Shown: positions 36,501 to 48,131, counted from the stretch's first letter. The stretch: DNA of 64,000 nucleotides from Gnetum montanum (GCA_015680685.1 MNCI01018957.1:139465-203464), one strand, 5' to 3'. Notes: generated by a model not told the origin, from the letters alone. Numbers and translations are program-made.

Positions 36501-37315
36501 CGTGAATAGTTTTGGGGTGTTTCCATGTTCACTAATTTCTGATAATGAAACTCATTTCACAAATTCCACATTTAGAAAATTAATTCAATGCTTGGGGGTA
36601 GAACATAAATTAACAATACCTTACCACCCCCAAGCCAATGGTCAAGCAGAGGTAACCAACCAGGAGATTACAAAAATACTAACACAAATCATTAGCAAAT
36701 ATAGGAAGGATTGAAGTAAAAAACTTAACAATGCTCTCTGGGCTTATCATTCAACTTGGAAACTTCCTATTAGATATTCTCCCTATGAGTTAGTATACGG
36801 GAAACTTCCAATGCTCCTAATCCAATTTGAGCTCCATACACTCTTAATAGCCTGTGAATTAAACCTTGACCTAAGTTTAGCATGAAAGGAAATATTGATC
36901 AATCTAAATGTGCTAGATGAAAATCAATTGGTGACCTTATCCTTGAATGATGTGAACAAGGCATTCAGCAAGCAGCATCATGACCTTAAATGACCTTAGA
37001 ATCAGGAAAGTAAAACTTCAACCAAGAGATAAGGTTCTTTATTGGAACCCCACACATGTATCCCAAAAGATAAAATTCCAAACATTGTGGAAGGAACCTT
37101 ATATAATTGATCAAACATTTTCCTCTGGGACCATGATAATTTACAAACTTTATAACCCAAATAAAAAGCAGTTGGTTACTATCCAACAAGTCAAACCTTT
37201 CCGAGAACCAAGATTGGCCAGTGTAACAACTGCCCCTACAGATGGACAACCATGTTCTATTTTTCAGATCTCCTCCCTCCAACTCAATTGTGGGGGAGAT
37301 GGGCATCCATGCTAA
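33561..37315 (+). pseudogene. C pol remnant (protease, RT, RNase H, integrase, GPY-like end)
   Basis: Protease: LLNSSSRVNLISHDIY (catalytic D-S-G reads N-S-S) and FSIIMGRAWLS (33700-34010). RT: SEWVSPLVVVPKKDDKWQVC, DGYSGYNQIQI and the catalytic VFMDDFS (34690-35070). RNase H: QFIENFSKIAKSL, the TTEKELMVVVY segment, NKPIVSP, LDLTMVD (35280-35860). Integrase: a zinc-binding region near 36140-36290, then WGIDFMGP, LISDNETHF and YHPQANGQAEVTN (36350-36660), so D, D and E are all present. The end carries KFQTLWKEPYI, a GPY/F-like module, and QQVKPFRE. A 10-bp duplication (36981-37000) shifts the frame late in integrase. It is inactive because of stops and frameshifts. Confidence 0.9.
36979..37000 (+). 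repeat. 10-bp duplication in C integrase
   Basis: TGACCTTAAA then TGACCTTAGA. D has a single copy (HDLRIWKV in frame). The extra 10 bp is not a multiple of three and causes the frameshift. Confidence 0.8.
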
Positions 37316-37944
37316 CCATTACCATGGCCTCTCAATTTTTCTCCCTTTTTTTTTACATCTTTTGATTTTACAAATTTTTGATTTTCAATTTTTTCAAAAT
37401 TTTATATCATTTTTTAGTACCTTTTAACTTTCTTGATTATTTTACACTTTCTTATATATTATACTTTATTTTTTTTCCTTTTATTAAGTGTGGTATTTTC
37501 TAATTTTTACTAATAAATTTTCTTTATTGTCACAAGACACAATGTTGTTGTTACTATTTACTAATAATGGTTTGTGCTTAATGTGTGATTGTCGATGTCT
37601 GGTTTCTATTTTTGAATTCTGATGTCTGATGACTTTGACATGGTCTATTTTTCATGGAATAGGTAGTGAGTCAACATCATCCACCCATCCAATGAACTCT
37701 ATGTTTTTCCTTTTTCTGAGAATTTAAGGTCCCTTTTCATTAAAGAAACTTTTAATCAATCAATGACCTAGGTAGTTTTACAATTAGGAAGGATCCAAAG
37801 GTTTGTAAAGGGTGTGACTTCAAGAGGACTCAATACTCTTTGTACTCTTCTTCTTACTTGAGTGCTTGAGTGTTTGACTTCTTACTGTTCCATGCCACCC
37901 AATGATAGGAAGACAAATAATGTTGTTGCATGATGTGGTTCCCA

Positions 37945-38075
37945 TCATTCAAAAAAATGATGGAAATTCAAAGCACACCCCTTCAATATGAATAGGTCCT
38001 CACATGGTGTGGTTTTCATCATTCAAAAAAAAAACTATGGGAATTCAAAGCACACCTCTTGGACAAATAAAAGGG
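37945..38075 (+). repeat. C twofold CATGGTGTGG / TTCAAAGCACACC repeat
   Basis: Two units end in AATTCAAAGCACACCCCTT and AATTCAAAGCACACCTCTT. A-rich runs separate CATGGTGTGG from them. The first CATG-type half is partly decayed. Confidence 0.85.
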
Positions 38076-38140
38076 CTACAGGCATTGGTTATGGAACTCA
38101 AAAGACATGCACCTATGCCTGAAGGTTCCCTCTAACTAAG

Positions 38141-38169
38141 GCCCTCTCTCTCTCTCTCACTTCTTACTN

Positions 38170-38197
<28 letters not shown>
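38141..38197. repeat. (CT)n microsatellite with an ambiguous base
   Basis: CT repeats on either side of TCACTTCTTACT, with N at 38169. Confidence 0.95.
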
Positions 38198-38201
<4 letters not shown>

Positions 38202-38880
38202 CCCTTTGTGGAATAGTGGTTGTTTTCTGGAAGCACTCTTGTGTTTCAAGTGGATGTATTAGTCTTAGAGTGACAATGCAAAGTCACTAAAAGTAGATGG
38301 TTTTGGTCTGGACTGAGGATGAAACCTCTCGGGTCATTTTAACCACAAATTTCACAAGGCACTACTTATGACCTCAATTTGGAACTCCATTTCACCTTCT
38401 TTATCATACATCCATGCTACTATAATTCACCTCACTACCGGGTTCTATGTTATGCTCTATGTCTTAGTCTGATGTGTTGGGATTCTTAAGTGGATTCTTT
38501 CAGGTTGCTCCTTAACTTGTCATGATTATTACATCAACTATATGGCCCATGGACCCCTTAGTTGAGGTTATGCAATGGCAAAAAGGGCATGAGCCTACTA
38601 TGGGGAGGACCCACATGCATAACTTTTGGCTTGATTAGTTAAGGTTCCTTACCTTTGACATCACTACAATCTTAGATTTTGTATTTTCCATTGTGTAAAC
38701 CACTCAGTACTCCTTAATCTTTCATTACATTCATCCATTAAATCAATTTTTCTCCATTTTTTCAAATTTATGAAGTTCAATGTCCTCTTCTCATGATTTC
38801 ATACTATTCTTGATCTTCTAAGCTTTCATTTGGCCCCAATTTCATCAAAAAGTTCCATGTATTTTGAAAGTTTCATCAAA

Positions 38881-38957
38881 GTCAACAAAAGTCAACAGTG
38901 GTCAATAGTTGCATCAACAAGGCCTCATTGATGTAGTGCAAAAATACTATATATATC
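38881..38957 (+). promoter_or_regulatory. C candidate internal promoter for ORF3 (U3-like)
   Basis: Three GTCAA(C/T) repeats (W-box-like TTGAC on the other strand) are followed by GCATCAACAAGGCCTCATTG and then TATATATATC (38948-38957). The LTR U3 of the same element has GCATCGATAAGGCCTCATCA before its TATAAATA. A donor-like GGAG|GTAAGA follows (intron side from 39084). Confidence 0.5.
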
Positions 38958-39083
38958 ATCAGACACTTTGAAATTTTTTGCAATTTTCTCATAACATAGG
39001 GAATTTTTGCAATTTTTCAGAGCCCATAACTTTCAAATCGTTTGTCCAAATCAATTCATTTTTCAAGCCTACACTTACTGGAG

Positions 39084-39395
39084 GTAAGATCTTTATCATG
39101 TGGGTCACAAACCTTAAGGTTTTCAATGAAAATTTGATGGGATTTTTTGGAAATTTTCCTAACTCCCCCAAAGGGTTAATAACGTTAACCATATATAAAC
39201 ATCAACTTTTTCTAAGTTAACCCTTCCAACAACCTCCAGGATTAATTATTCATAATAATAACACATAGAATAAATAATAATCAAATTCATTAAATCGGAA
39301 CTTAGCCAAGTGTAACTACCCTCAAGAGTTAAGGTATCCAGATTATTTTAAGGTTACATAACGATTGCTAATCCATGGTCTTATGGTGATTATAG
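39084..39395 (+). other. C candidate leader intron before ORF3
   Basis: It begins GTAAGATC after CTGGAG and ends GATTATAG directly at the ORF3 ATG (39396). It is 312 bp and AT-rich. The equivalent stretch in D is 232 bp. Confidence 0.45.
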
Positions 39396-42217
39396 ATGGC
39401 ACCCAAACAAAAGCATCTGCAAGGAGAACCCTCACTACCATGGGAGAGATGACCCAGAGCTGGAAGGGGCTAGCAAGAACAAGGCCAAGAACAACAAGAG
39501 GTGACCCATGCAACTAGACCTCTTTGTGAGAAACCTGAGGTGGAATCTATTTGATAGATTCCAGAGGAAGAAGTGCCTATCGAATAATGCCAACAAGGAG
39601 AAGAGCCTAGACCTATGCCAAAGCTTGAGGTCACTCTAACTCAAGCCTACCTAGACATCATCAAGTCCTGAGAAATCCAAAGATCAATTCTTTAAGAGAT
39701 AAACTTTAGGCTATTTTTGGAAAAATCTCTAGAGGATGTCAAGACATAGTTGCAAGCCTCTCCAATGTGGCCAATCATCATGTCTATTAGGGAATGGTAC
39801 ATGGGAGAGACTTATCTCTTCTGGAGTAGCTAAAGACCAGGGTCCATTATAAAAATCAAGGACATGCAAGTGTCCTACTCAGTAGAAGCTATTGCACAAG
39901 CATTGCAGTGGCCAGACATTAAAACACAATTGGTAGAAATATCAACAAAAGGCAATCCTAAGGCAAAAAGAGAATGGACCCAGTGATGCTATGGGATGGA
40001 CCGTAAGGATTATGACGCACTCACATTAGTGGAGTGGATTTATTTCAAGATTACGACCTATCACCTCAATCCAATGATGAGGCCAAGCAAGGTGACTACC
40101 TTCTCTACTTGAGGATGCACTACTCTAAGCAAGAAATTTCTCGTTAACCTTCCACAACTAAGTTATTTGGAGATTGAAAAGCGCTTCAAGAAGAACAAAT
40201 GTGGAAGGAAGACCTTACCCTTTCCATGCCCTATCAAGAAACTCTACAAAAGGGTAGGTATTATTCGCTACTCAAATGACACCCTTAGGCATGCTTCCTT
40301 GGCCTCATGGCCAACGACCACTCAAGAAGAGGAGCTGCCACCACCACCACCCACTCAAGAGAAAACACCAAAGGCCTACATAATCCTTGAGCATCTACAA
40401 CAAATCTAAGAATGGCCCTTGAGCGAACAAGAAAAACAAGCAAGAACAAGTGGGGTGGATCCATTTTTGTATTAGCCGATGATGAGTCACCTTAATCAGG
40501 TGGCCTAAATAGTTAGCCAGATGGAGAGAGGTGGTTCCATTTTCTCTACCCAAAGAACATAGCTGCCTTCAAGGTCAGATCCCAATGCTCGAGAGGTGAT
40601 GATATCACTAGAAACACACCATCTATTCCCAAAAATATTTGGGAATGCTACCACTTTCTCAATGTGATTGGAGGAAGTTAAAGAGGCAATTGTCTTGGTG
40701 ATGCAACACCAAGGGCAGGAGACAGTGGAAAAAGTGGTAGCTAACCATGTAGCTGAAGCACGAAATACACCCACAACATCTATACTAGACATATCTACAC
40801 TTCAAGATGTGCATACATCTACAGGCATTGTTAGTGAAAAATCAAATGCAACCCAACACGAACAATTTCTAGAATAACTAGTAGGAACTAGGCAACTAAC
40901 TCCAGACATCTTTAATCTCCTAGAGAACATCACCGCAACCTAATTGGAGCTATTAAATGCAAGAAAAAAATGTATCATCTTGGAAGGGCAACTCAAGATG
41001 GCTCAAGAGCAAAATCAATGCTTAGTCATGGAGGTTGTTGAACTTTTTTCCCAACTTGTGGAACAAATAATCCTTAGCCCATAATGACAAGAGATGAAGC
41101 TATGAACTAGCTTTAAGAATGATTTCAAAAGGCTAAGGAGGAAGCAATAATGGCCATCCTCAAAAATTCCATAGCAGAAGCTAAAACACACTCAATCAAA
41201 AAGGACTTGAATCATATGTACCAAGAGAATGAAGCATTGAATGCACAAAATCATCACCTACGAAATTTTGATGCTCAGAAAGATAAAATGCAAGAATTCA
41301 TTCATCAATAGTAAGAGCAACTTGCTAGGGTCAACACTGAACTAAGGAAATTGATCATAAAGAACCAAAATTTGTCAATGGAGGAAGTACGCACCTTGTA
41401 AAAAAAGTTTGTCATCAAGATCACCGCCTGGAAGAATGAAGCTCTCAAATTTGAGAGAGTGAAAAATCACTACAAGGACCAAGTTCATTTGCAAAAGGAA
41501 ATTAATGAAAAAGAAATCTAGATGGTAAAGGCTAAAGTGAATGAAGCTCTCCAACAACTCTAGCAAGGAAGAGAGATGTGGCAGTCCATCCTTGATGGGA
41601 TTGATGCCTACAACAAAGCGAAAATCTGCTTGAAGGAGTTGCAGATCAAAGAAATGATAGAGTATATGAAGTTGGCTAATCTCCTTTATGCAAACCTAGC
41701 AATGCTAATAGCCAGATGGTCATAGTTAAAATTGGAGAAATAAGTGGTTAGCTCGTATCTGCTATATGAGGCCAAGTTCACACCACATGGACACCAAGAA
41801 AAAGCTTGAGATTGCTAATGCTGAACTCAAAGTTCTCAAAGGATGATTCATCGATCAACAAGCCATCGCTAAGGACCTAGCTAGAGAGATGAATAACTAC
41901 CAGGAGCTAAAGAATAACTATTTAACATTGAATGCAAATAGTTCACTACCTAGTTCATCAATGTCAAGGAGTTGTTTCTAGCAATCCCGTGTCCTTGGGA
42001 TGTGCCCATTCCAACCCAAATTGGGGAAGATATGTTTTTGGTGCATGATCCTAGGAGTCAGAAGGAGAAAATGAAAGCATTGTTGGATGCTTTCTGCCTC
42101 TTGCCTAAAGTTGCAGCAGTAGCAAGACAACAATAGCTACCTCAACCATCACTAATGCATGAAGTTGGTGAAGGTCCCTTAGAGCCTCAGGAACCACCAT
42201 CACCTGGGATCATCTGA
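39396..42217 (+). pseudogene. C ORF3 (transposon-protein-like N-terminus, coiled-coil C-terminus)
   Basis: It starts MAPKQKHLQ, like MAPKPRHP in D, and ends at TGA after EPPSPGII. The N-terminal globular part (to about 40320) has SPMWPII, EWYMGETYLFW, VSYSVEAIAQAL, TYHLNPMMRPSKVT, LEIEKRF and RKTLPFPCPIKKLYKRVGI. This pattern resembles the Pfam 'putative plant transposon protein' domain found in plant retroelement ORFs (recognised from memory, not searched). A Pro-rich linker (PPPPPTQE) follows. From about 40860 to 41950 it is Leu/Glu/Lys/Gln-rich with heptad-like spacing, a probable coiled coil. It runs in the same sense as gag-pol but is separated from it by 2 kb. Many stops and at least one frameshift. 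The role is unknown. Confidence 0.78.
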
Positions 42218-42457
42218 TCTTCTTCAACAAGCTATATAGTATCAAAGAACTTGTTGTTCAATTTTTGAAGAGTTGTGTCATGATGTTCAATTTTGTATCC
42301 TGAACACCACCATTTTTGTAATGTATTGATCCGTACACCTAAGCACTCCATTTTTTGTCAAAGTTATTTGGTTTGTTTTATTGAAAAAAAAAAGTAAATC
42401 AATAATCCCATACCTTCCCAATTTTGTAAAAGAACTCAAGGACAAGTTTTCATTTAG
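42218..42457 (+). other. C region between ORF3 and the polypurine tract
   Basis: It holds AACACCACCATTTTTGTAAT and TACCTTCCCAATTTTGTAAA, both also present in D (59383-59520), and partly in A0. No coding potential. Confidence 0.6.
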
Positions 42458-42468
42458 TTGTGGGGGTA
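42458..42468 (+). promoter_or_regulatory. C polypurine tract
   Basis: TTGTGGGGGTA abuts the 3' LTR start TGATGAG. Confidence 0.75.
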
Positions 42469-43395
42469 TGATGAGTCATCATTGGTTGGCTACATCGATG
42501 AGGCCTTGTCGATGTAGTCAACCGTGTCGATGAGGCTTCATTGACACATCTCACCCTGCATCGATAAGGCCTCATCAACACAATGTTTGTCTATCACCTA
42601 TAAATACGTGCCTACCAGCCACATTTATGGCAATCTAAATTTCAGTAGTAGTGAAACTCTTGCATTTTTTCCATTCAAAAGTTAGAGATTTTTCCCTAAG
42701 TGCCTACAACAAGAGTCATTAAGTGTACGGATCTTTATTTGAGCACTATTGTACCTAAGCATGATAGTGTGTGTGGCAATAAAGATGAGCTTTCTAATAA
42801 ACCTTGTAGTACTTTGGATAAATTAACTGTTTCATTTATGCATTCAATGTTTTCAATTATTTGTTAATTGTTTTCAATTATTTTGCAAATATTTTCTAGC
42901 AAATGAGTTAATAAAGTAATTAAGCTAGATAGATTAAATACATAAGTACGACCACTTTGAGCGTAACACATATTTGCTTGGTAATCCCAGAAGCATTATT
43001 GCTTGGTATGCCCAGTAGCATAGCACTTGGTTTCCCAGCAACAAATACATGGGTTCAAGACGTGTACGGAAAGTGGGAACAGATACTTATGTTAGGATTA
43101 GTTAAATGTTAGTAAATTAGTTAATTTAGATTAGTTAATCAAATTAATTTTATCCATATTTGAGCACTAATCTATAAAACATCAAATTGATAAAAATCAA
43201 ATGCCTCAATTACACTTAACCATACCAACAAACGTCATGAGTGTAATTGGGAAGACAATGATTGACCTTAAGGCTAGATTCACTTCCTAAAGGGCTAGTG
43301 CACTGGAAACAATAAAGTTTGTGGAATTCAACAAGATCATGCGTGAACATTTGTGATTTGTATGGTTAGGCTTAGGGGTACCTCACCACTCATCA
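42469..43395 (+). repeat. C 3' LTR
   Basis: 927 bp, TGATGAG...CTCATCA, followed by the TSD CTACC. U3 carries a run of ATCGATGAGGC / GTCGATG motifs before TATAAATA (42599-42606). Confidence 0.93.
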
Positions 43396-43400
43396 CTACC

Positions 43401-44365
43401 CACATGAAAAATAATTTTTGAAATCCCTCTACATATGACCAGGCTACCCACATCTATAACAACAATAGCTCCATGACCAACTCCAATAGTAGAACCATGA
43501 GTAGGTGTTGGATGCTCTCCTTCATGCCCACAAGCTTGCATAAAAGGATCAAGCCTCTCTTTAGATGTTGGCCCTTTCTTCTACCCCTATTACCTCTCTC
43601 TATGCATTATATCTTCCTGCTAATTCATCTCTAAATCCATGGCTATTACTTTAGCCTCATCATAGGGCATAATCTGAGGGGTAATAGGTGATCCTTCAAA
43701 GATGGTCTCAAACCTCAAATAAATATGTTCACCAATGCCCAAACATCTATGTACATCTGTGGTACATAATTACTCAGCTCAAAGAAATGAGCATCATGCT
43801 CTACCATAGACCAATTACCTTGATAAAAATGATAGAACTCATACTCCTTAGCCTAAGCATATTGGGTAGACACATAATTGGCTTTGAAAGGTGTTAGAAA
43901 ATCATCCCATGTTACCTCTTGGCCAATCCATCCCTTGTCCTACTCTTTAGTCATCCACTAGAGCCAGGAAATACCAACTAATTGATAGACTGCCAAGTAA
44001 GTTTGCTAAACTAATGAGCAACCCATCAAATCAAAAGCCTTTTGAAATTCCTCCAGCCATTCTATAGCTATAGTGGAATCCTCGGTGCCATCAAATTTAG
44101 GAGGTCCAAACTTCTGAAACTACTCTACCAATTTCCTATTGATAGGCTACCTATTTAAGTCTCCTGAGCCTCCATTACCACTACCACTTCCCACTTCCCT
44201 AATCGTGGGAATGGGAGCATCACTAGCTACAACATACTGTTGTATAAGTTCTAGTTACCTATTTTCAGGATCACTACTAGATGTTTGAGGAGGCTACTCC
44301 TATCCATCATTAGGCCCTTCTAACCTGGGAGCCCCACCAACATCATGACCACATCTGCTATACAT
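43401..44365 (-). pseudogene. B gag remnant, N-terminal piece
   Basis: Start ATG at 44365 (MYSRCGHDVGG). The capsid part reads PPKFDGTEDSTIAIEWLEEF, then FKANYVSTQYA and FFELSNYVPQ. The piece ends with a CCYRCG-PGHM zinc knuckle at 43430-43480. The wording is typical of chromovirus gag and unlike the A/C/D family. Stops occur at Gln and Trp positions. The gene continues beyond element C at 29920. Confidence 0.8.
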
Positions 44366-44423
44366 CTTTGTAACCTGAAATCACAAATGGATGAGTACCC
44401 CAAACATCATACAACATTGAAGT

Positions 44424-44441
44424 AAACTAGCTTCGATACCA
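44424..44441 (-). promoter_or_regulatory. B primer-binding site (iMet type, mutated)
   Basis: The minus strand reads TGGTATCGAAGCTAGTTT three bases from the 5' LTR. The usual plant iMet-primed site begins TGGTATCAGAGC; here AG reads GA. Confidence 0.7.
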
Positions 44442-44444
44442 CAA

Positions 44445-47225
44445 TGTAACACCCTACCCTAGCTAGGGCATGGTGATGCTTAGAAGCACTAGTAATCTTA
44501 CAATGGAAGCATGATAAACTAAAAACTAATGAGATGTAAAAATACATTATATTAAGGAAGGTCAAACTACACAAAAATTCCATGCCAAATCAATAACTAA
44601 ACATACATTACAATGAGAAATGGAATATCTCTACATAAACCAAAAATCTACACTATTCTCACGACATACAAAAACATATAAACATCATCATCACATATAT
44701 ACAAAACATTTCATACAATTATAAATAGTCCATACTCCTGTACATGGAAATATATAATAACCAAGCCCTGAAGGATTTCCCCTTCTCTACTCTTCCTCTC
44801 TGTGCTTGTCTGGGCCCCTACGACTTCCACCTGTAATTAAAGAAAGTCAGTATACAACTGAGTGGGAAGCCTTTACATGTCCCCTACTAGATGGTCCATA
44901 AGTGCTACGTTAGAGGGGAGCAGTGGGTACAAGGAAACCTAGATTACCTGTTAGTCTTACGTATGCTAAGAGCAACTCATGAACACACACATATCACACA
45001 TAACACTCGCATCATCATTATCAAAGAGGATAGATGGCTATAATATAATCACAAATAAAGCCATGGTCTAACATAATCTATCATCTATTCATTACATCAC
45101 ATCACACATCTTTCCACTATCATACCCATGTCATCATACCTACACTAGACCATTAAACAATCCATGACTCACATGATCATAATCCAATCATTATATATTA
45201 TATTAGTGATATGACTCACAAACCGATACTATCATATACATAGCCCATGTGGCCGCTAGCACATCCACACTTAGTGTAGCATGTGAAACACTGCCATGAG
45301 AACCCATAAAAATCATTTCCTATTGATCATTTATTAGTCTTTTATTCAGCCAACCAGTGCTAAGGTTCATCAACTTCTGACCTGCAACCACTAGCCTTCT
45401 AGAGGAATGGTGATAGGGATGAACATACCTATGCCACGTACCAGCTATAGGGACAAACATACCTATGCTTTCCCACTCTTAGGATGGGGCCTGAGATAGG
45501 AGCCTCACCGATATATCACAGTGGGGGTCAATCCATACTACCTTCAAGGTGCCTCATCACCAATCGGTCCACACCCTCATGCTAACACCACCCACCAACA
45601 ACTATCACAAGCATCATCATGAAGATATGTACAAAGCCCAACTAGCTTAAGTTAACACATGCCACAAGCACAACACATCCAAAACCAATATAACATGACC
45701 ACATATATTCACACCTAATAATCACATTCATTCCATGAAAACAATACCACAATTCAACAAAACAAAATGTTGCACCACAACCATATTTCTCAAAATGCAT
45801 GTAATATCACAAAATGACCACTATACTAACCTCCAAAATGATATATTCCCAAAAAAACCAATTCCATGATTAGAAAGTACTTTCCAAGATGATCCCAATG
45901 TCACTAATTTCACCTAAATCGGACTCTTGGAAGCAAAGTTATGCATGTGTAAAGTTTGATGCATAAAATAATAACTATTAATATTTAATTGCTGCTAGGA
46001 AGGATTGAAACTTCTAAAACTTCTCGCACCATAATAGGCCCCCAAAAATATAATATTCATAGCATACCAGGCTCATCAACATCACATATCATATTCCACA
46101 AGTCCACATCATACCATACATCGCATATATCTTAATAAGAAATTCGTAACCAAAACCGTACAAATTTGAAAAATATGCAAAATAACATGTCCAAGCTCAA
46201 TCTTTGAGCTATTCACCAACATCGCATGATCATATATACTAATCTAGCACAAAAATACAAGGAAAATGTAAAGACAACCCACCAATTAAAATTTTTGGGG
46301 TAGAAAGGCTAAAATAAGTAGAAAACCCTGAAAAAATCCAGCATAACCCTCTTTCACTCCAAACAAGTTATGCACCCATGTAGATACAACCACAACAATT
46401 TCAAATCCAAGTTCAAAGTAAGCAAATGTTATCCAAAATATCAAAATTATGGGAAAAAGGATGAAAAATAGAAGAAAACAATGGAAAACAAAGAGGAAGG
46501 AACTAGAAATCTATTTTTGTTCATTCAAAAACAAAAACCCAAAATCCAAATGCTCACACGTGGTGCACACAACAAAAGAAAGATGGTGGTGTTGTTTTTG
46601 TTTTTTGTTAACACTTATAAGCATAATACATGTTATCATAATGCAAATGCCTTTTCTCTTTTACACACGTCATGTGCATAAGTCAATGTTACTTTTCTTA
46701 ATTTAACTTTATATTATTTTACTTTTTAACCATGTGATTTTCATAAGCTAATATATTTTTGTCCTCCGTGACTAGTACAATGAACTTCATTCATACATAA
46801 CAAACACACCAAGACTCCAAATCAAAATCCATTTGAACCTACAAGGTCCTTATCAAATTCTCTACACATTCACATGTCAAACTCACAGCCAAGCATCATG
46901 CAACATAGCACTATAGTGAAAATGCATAAATACCAAAATCACACATAAAGCATAAAGACATACCGAATAGGTGCTCTTGTACCCTAATCCAACATTCATG
47001 CCAACAACATCACCTGTCTAACACATCACACAGGGCTAGTGTACATAATCATGTTAGTTAAGCATGTAAAGACATCATAATCATAACATAAAGATAAAGC
47101 CTCATAACATATAAACTACATTTATATTAAATTAACTTGTCCCCAACAACCCACTAGGACTCCACACATAATGTCTGAAGCATAAGTGTATGACCATACC
47201 TAATGTATCTTGATGGGATATAATA
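44445..47225 (-). repeat. B 5' LTR
   Basis: 2781 bp, uninterrupted, TGTAACACCC...GATATAATA in plus view. It is the reference for locating the A2 insertion in the other copy. D begins two bases after it. Confidence 0.92.
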
Positions 47226-47226
47226 C

Positions 47227-48112
47227 TAATGAAGTGTCATTAAGTCAATGCGTTGACTAGGCCGTGTCGACACGGGCCTGTCGACGTAGCCTCCCTACGT
47301 CGACGTGGCCCCATTTACGCAGCCGCCTATCTTGGCCTATAAATAAGAGGGTCTTCCGCCTCATTTAGGCATCTTTTGGTTAGTTATAGCAAAGCTCTTG
47401 CAGTTTGTTCCTGCAAGAGATAGAATATTTTCCAAGTGCCCGCAGCAAGTGTAAGAAAAGTGATCAGCTCTTTATTCGAGCGTTGATGTATCTGAGCCCA
47501 TTGGCATGACGGCAATAAAGAAGAACTATTCAAGCATTCCTTGAAGCATTTGGACTTAGCTATTTTATGCATTCAGTAGTTTAATATGTTTATACTTTTT
47601 TAATTACTTGTTAATTACTTAAGTTTTTTTACCGTTATCTTAATCGCTATCGCTTACTCGTAGTTCGTAAAGGCCATAAGTACGACCATCTTGAACGTAA
47701 ATCAAACACTTGGTAAGCTCAGTGATGCTTAACGTCTGGTAACCCAGAAGTGTTAAGAGATGCTTAGAATGTGCTCAGAAGATGGGATTAGACACTTATG
47801 CTAGGGATAGTTAGAGTATAAGCTAGGATAATTATAGATTAGAAAATAGTTTATTCCTTACTTTTCATACCTTAAAGTAGCCACCAAAAGAAATGCAAAA
47901 AGATATAAAAATAATTAGCCTTAATCTCACTTAACCATCGTAAATAGAACCTCACAAGTGGGATTAGGAGGATAATGACCATTCTAACCCAAGGTTTCAC
48001 TGGTTAGGGTCTGGTGTATTTTAAGTGCTTACAGTCTACGGAATTTGACCGATTCGCGTGTGAACACCCGTGATTCATATGGTTGGGAGTAGGGGTACCT
48101 AGCCGCTCATCA
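47227..48112 (+). repeat. D 5' LTR
   Basis: It starts TAATGAAG (3' copy TGATGAAG) and ends CTCATCA. U3 has several GTCGAC-type motifs and a perfect 10-bp inverted repeat GTCGACGTAG (47280-47289) / CTACGTCGAC (47295-47304). R has TCTTTATT...AATAAAGA (47469-47521). Confidence 0.95.
47338..47345 (+). promoter_or_regulatory. D LTR TATA box
   Basis: TATAAATA after GGCC, conserved at 59669-59676 in the 3' LTR. Confidence 0.75.
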
Positions 48113-48113
48113 T

Positions 48114-48131
48114 TGGCGCCGTTGTCGGGGA
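48114..48131 (+). promoter_or_regulatory. D primer-binding site (tRNA-Asp)
   Basis: TGGCGCCGTTGTCGGGGA differs at one base from the complement of the plant tRNA-Asp 3' end (GCCGGGGA to GTCGGGGA). Confidence 0.92.

Larger units (their letters stand above)
37316..38880 (+). other. C post-pol noncoding region
   Basis: Shared blocks in order: GTGAGTCAACATCATCCACC (37667), GGGTGTGACTTCAAG (37810), the twofold CATGGTGTGG repeat (37945-38075), a (CT)n run, GATGGTTTTGGTCTGGACTG (38297), and TATGGGGAGGACCCACATGC (38598). The same blocks lie in the same order in D. There is no ORF with protein-like conservation. Confidence 0.7.
29921..43395 (+). mobile_element. Element C: full-plan Ty3/gypsy element with gag-pol and ORF3
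   Basis: LTRs at 29921-31035 and 42469-43395, TSD CTACC at 29916-29920 and 43396-43400, a tRNA-Asp type primer site and a GGGGGTA polypurine tract. It is 13.5 kb long. All protein domains are recognisable but broken. It sits in a zinc-knuckle codon run of B gag. Confidence 0.93.
15007..47225 (-). mobile_element. Element B: Ty3/gypsy chromovirus (Tekay/Del-like), split by A2 and C
   Basis: The minus-strand LTRs begin TGTTACAT and end GGGTGTTACA, about 2.78 kb each. The TSD is CCAAG (15002-15006 and 60448-60452, the right copy split by D). An iMet-type primer site lies beside the 5' LTR and a polypurine tract beside the 3' LTR. Gag, protease, RT, RNase H, integrase and a C-terminal chromodomain are recognisable in order, all with stops. 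Without the nested elements it is about 10 kb. Confidence 0.92.
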
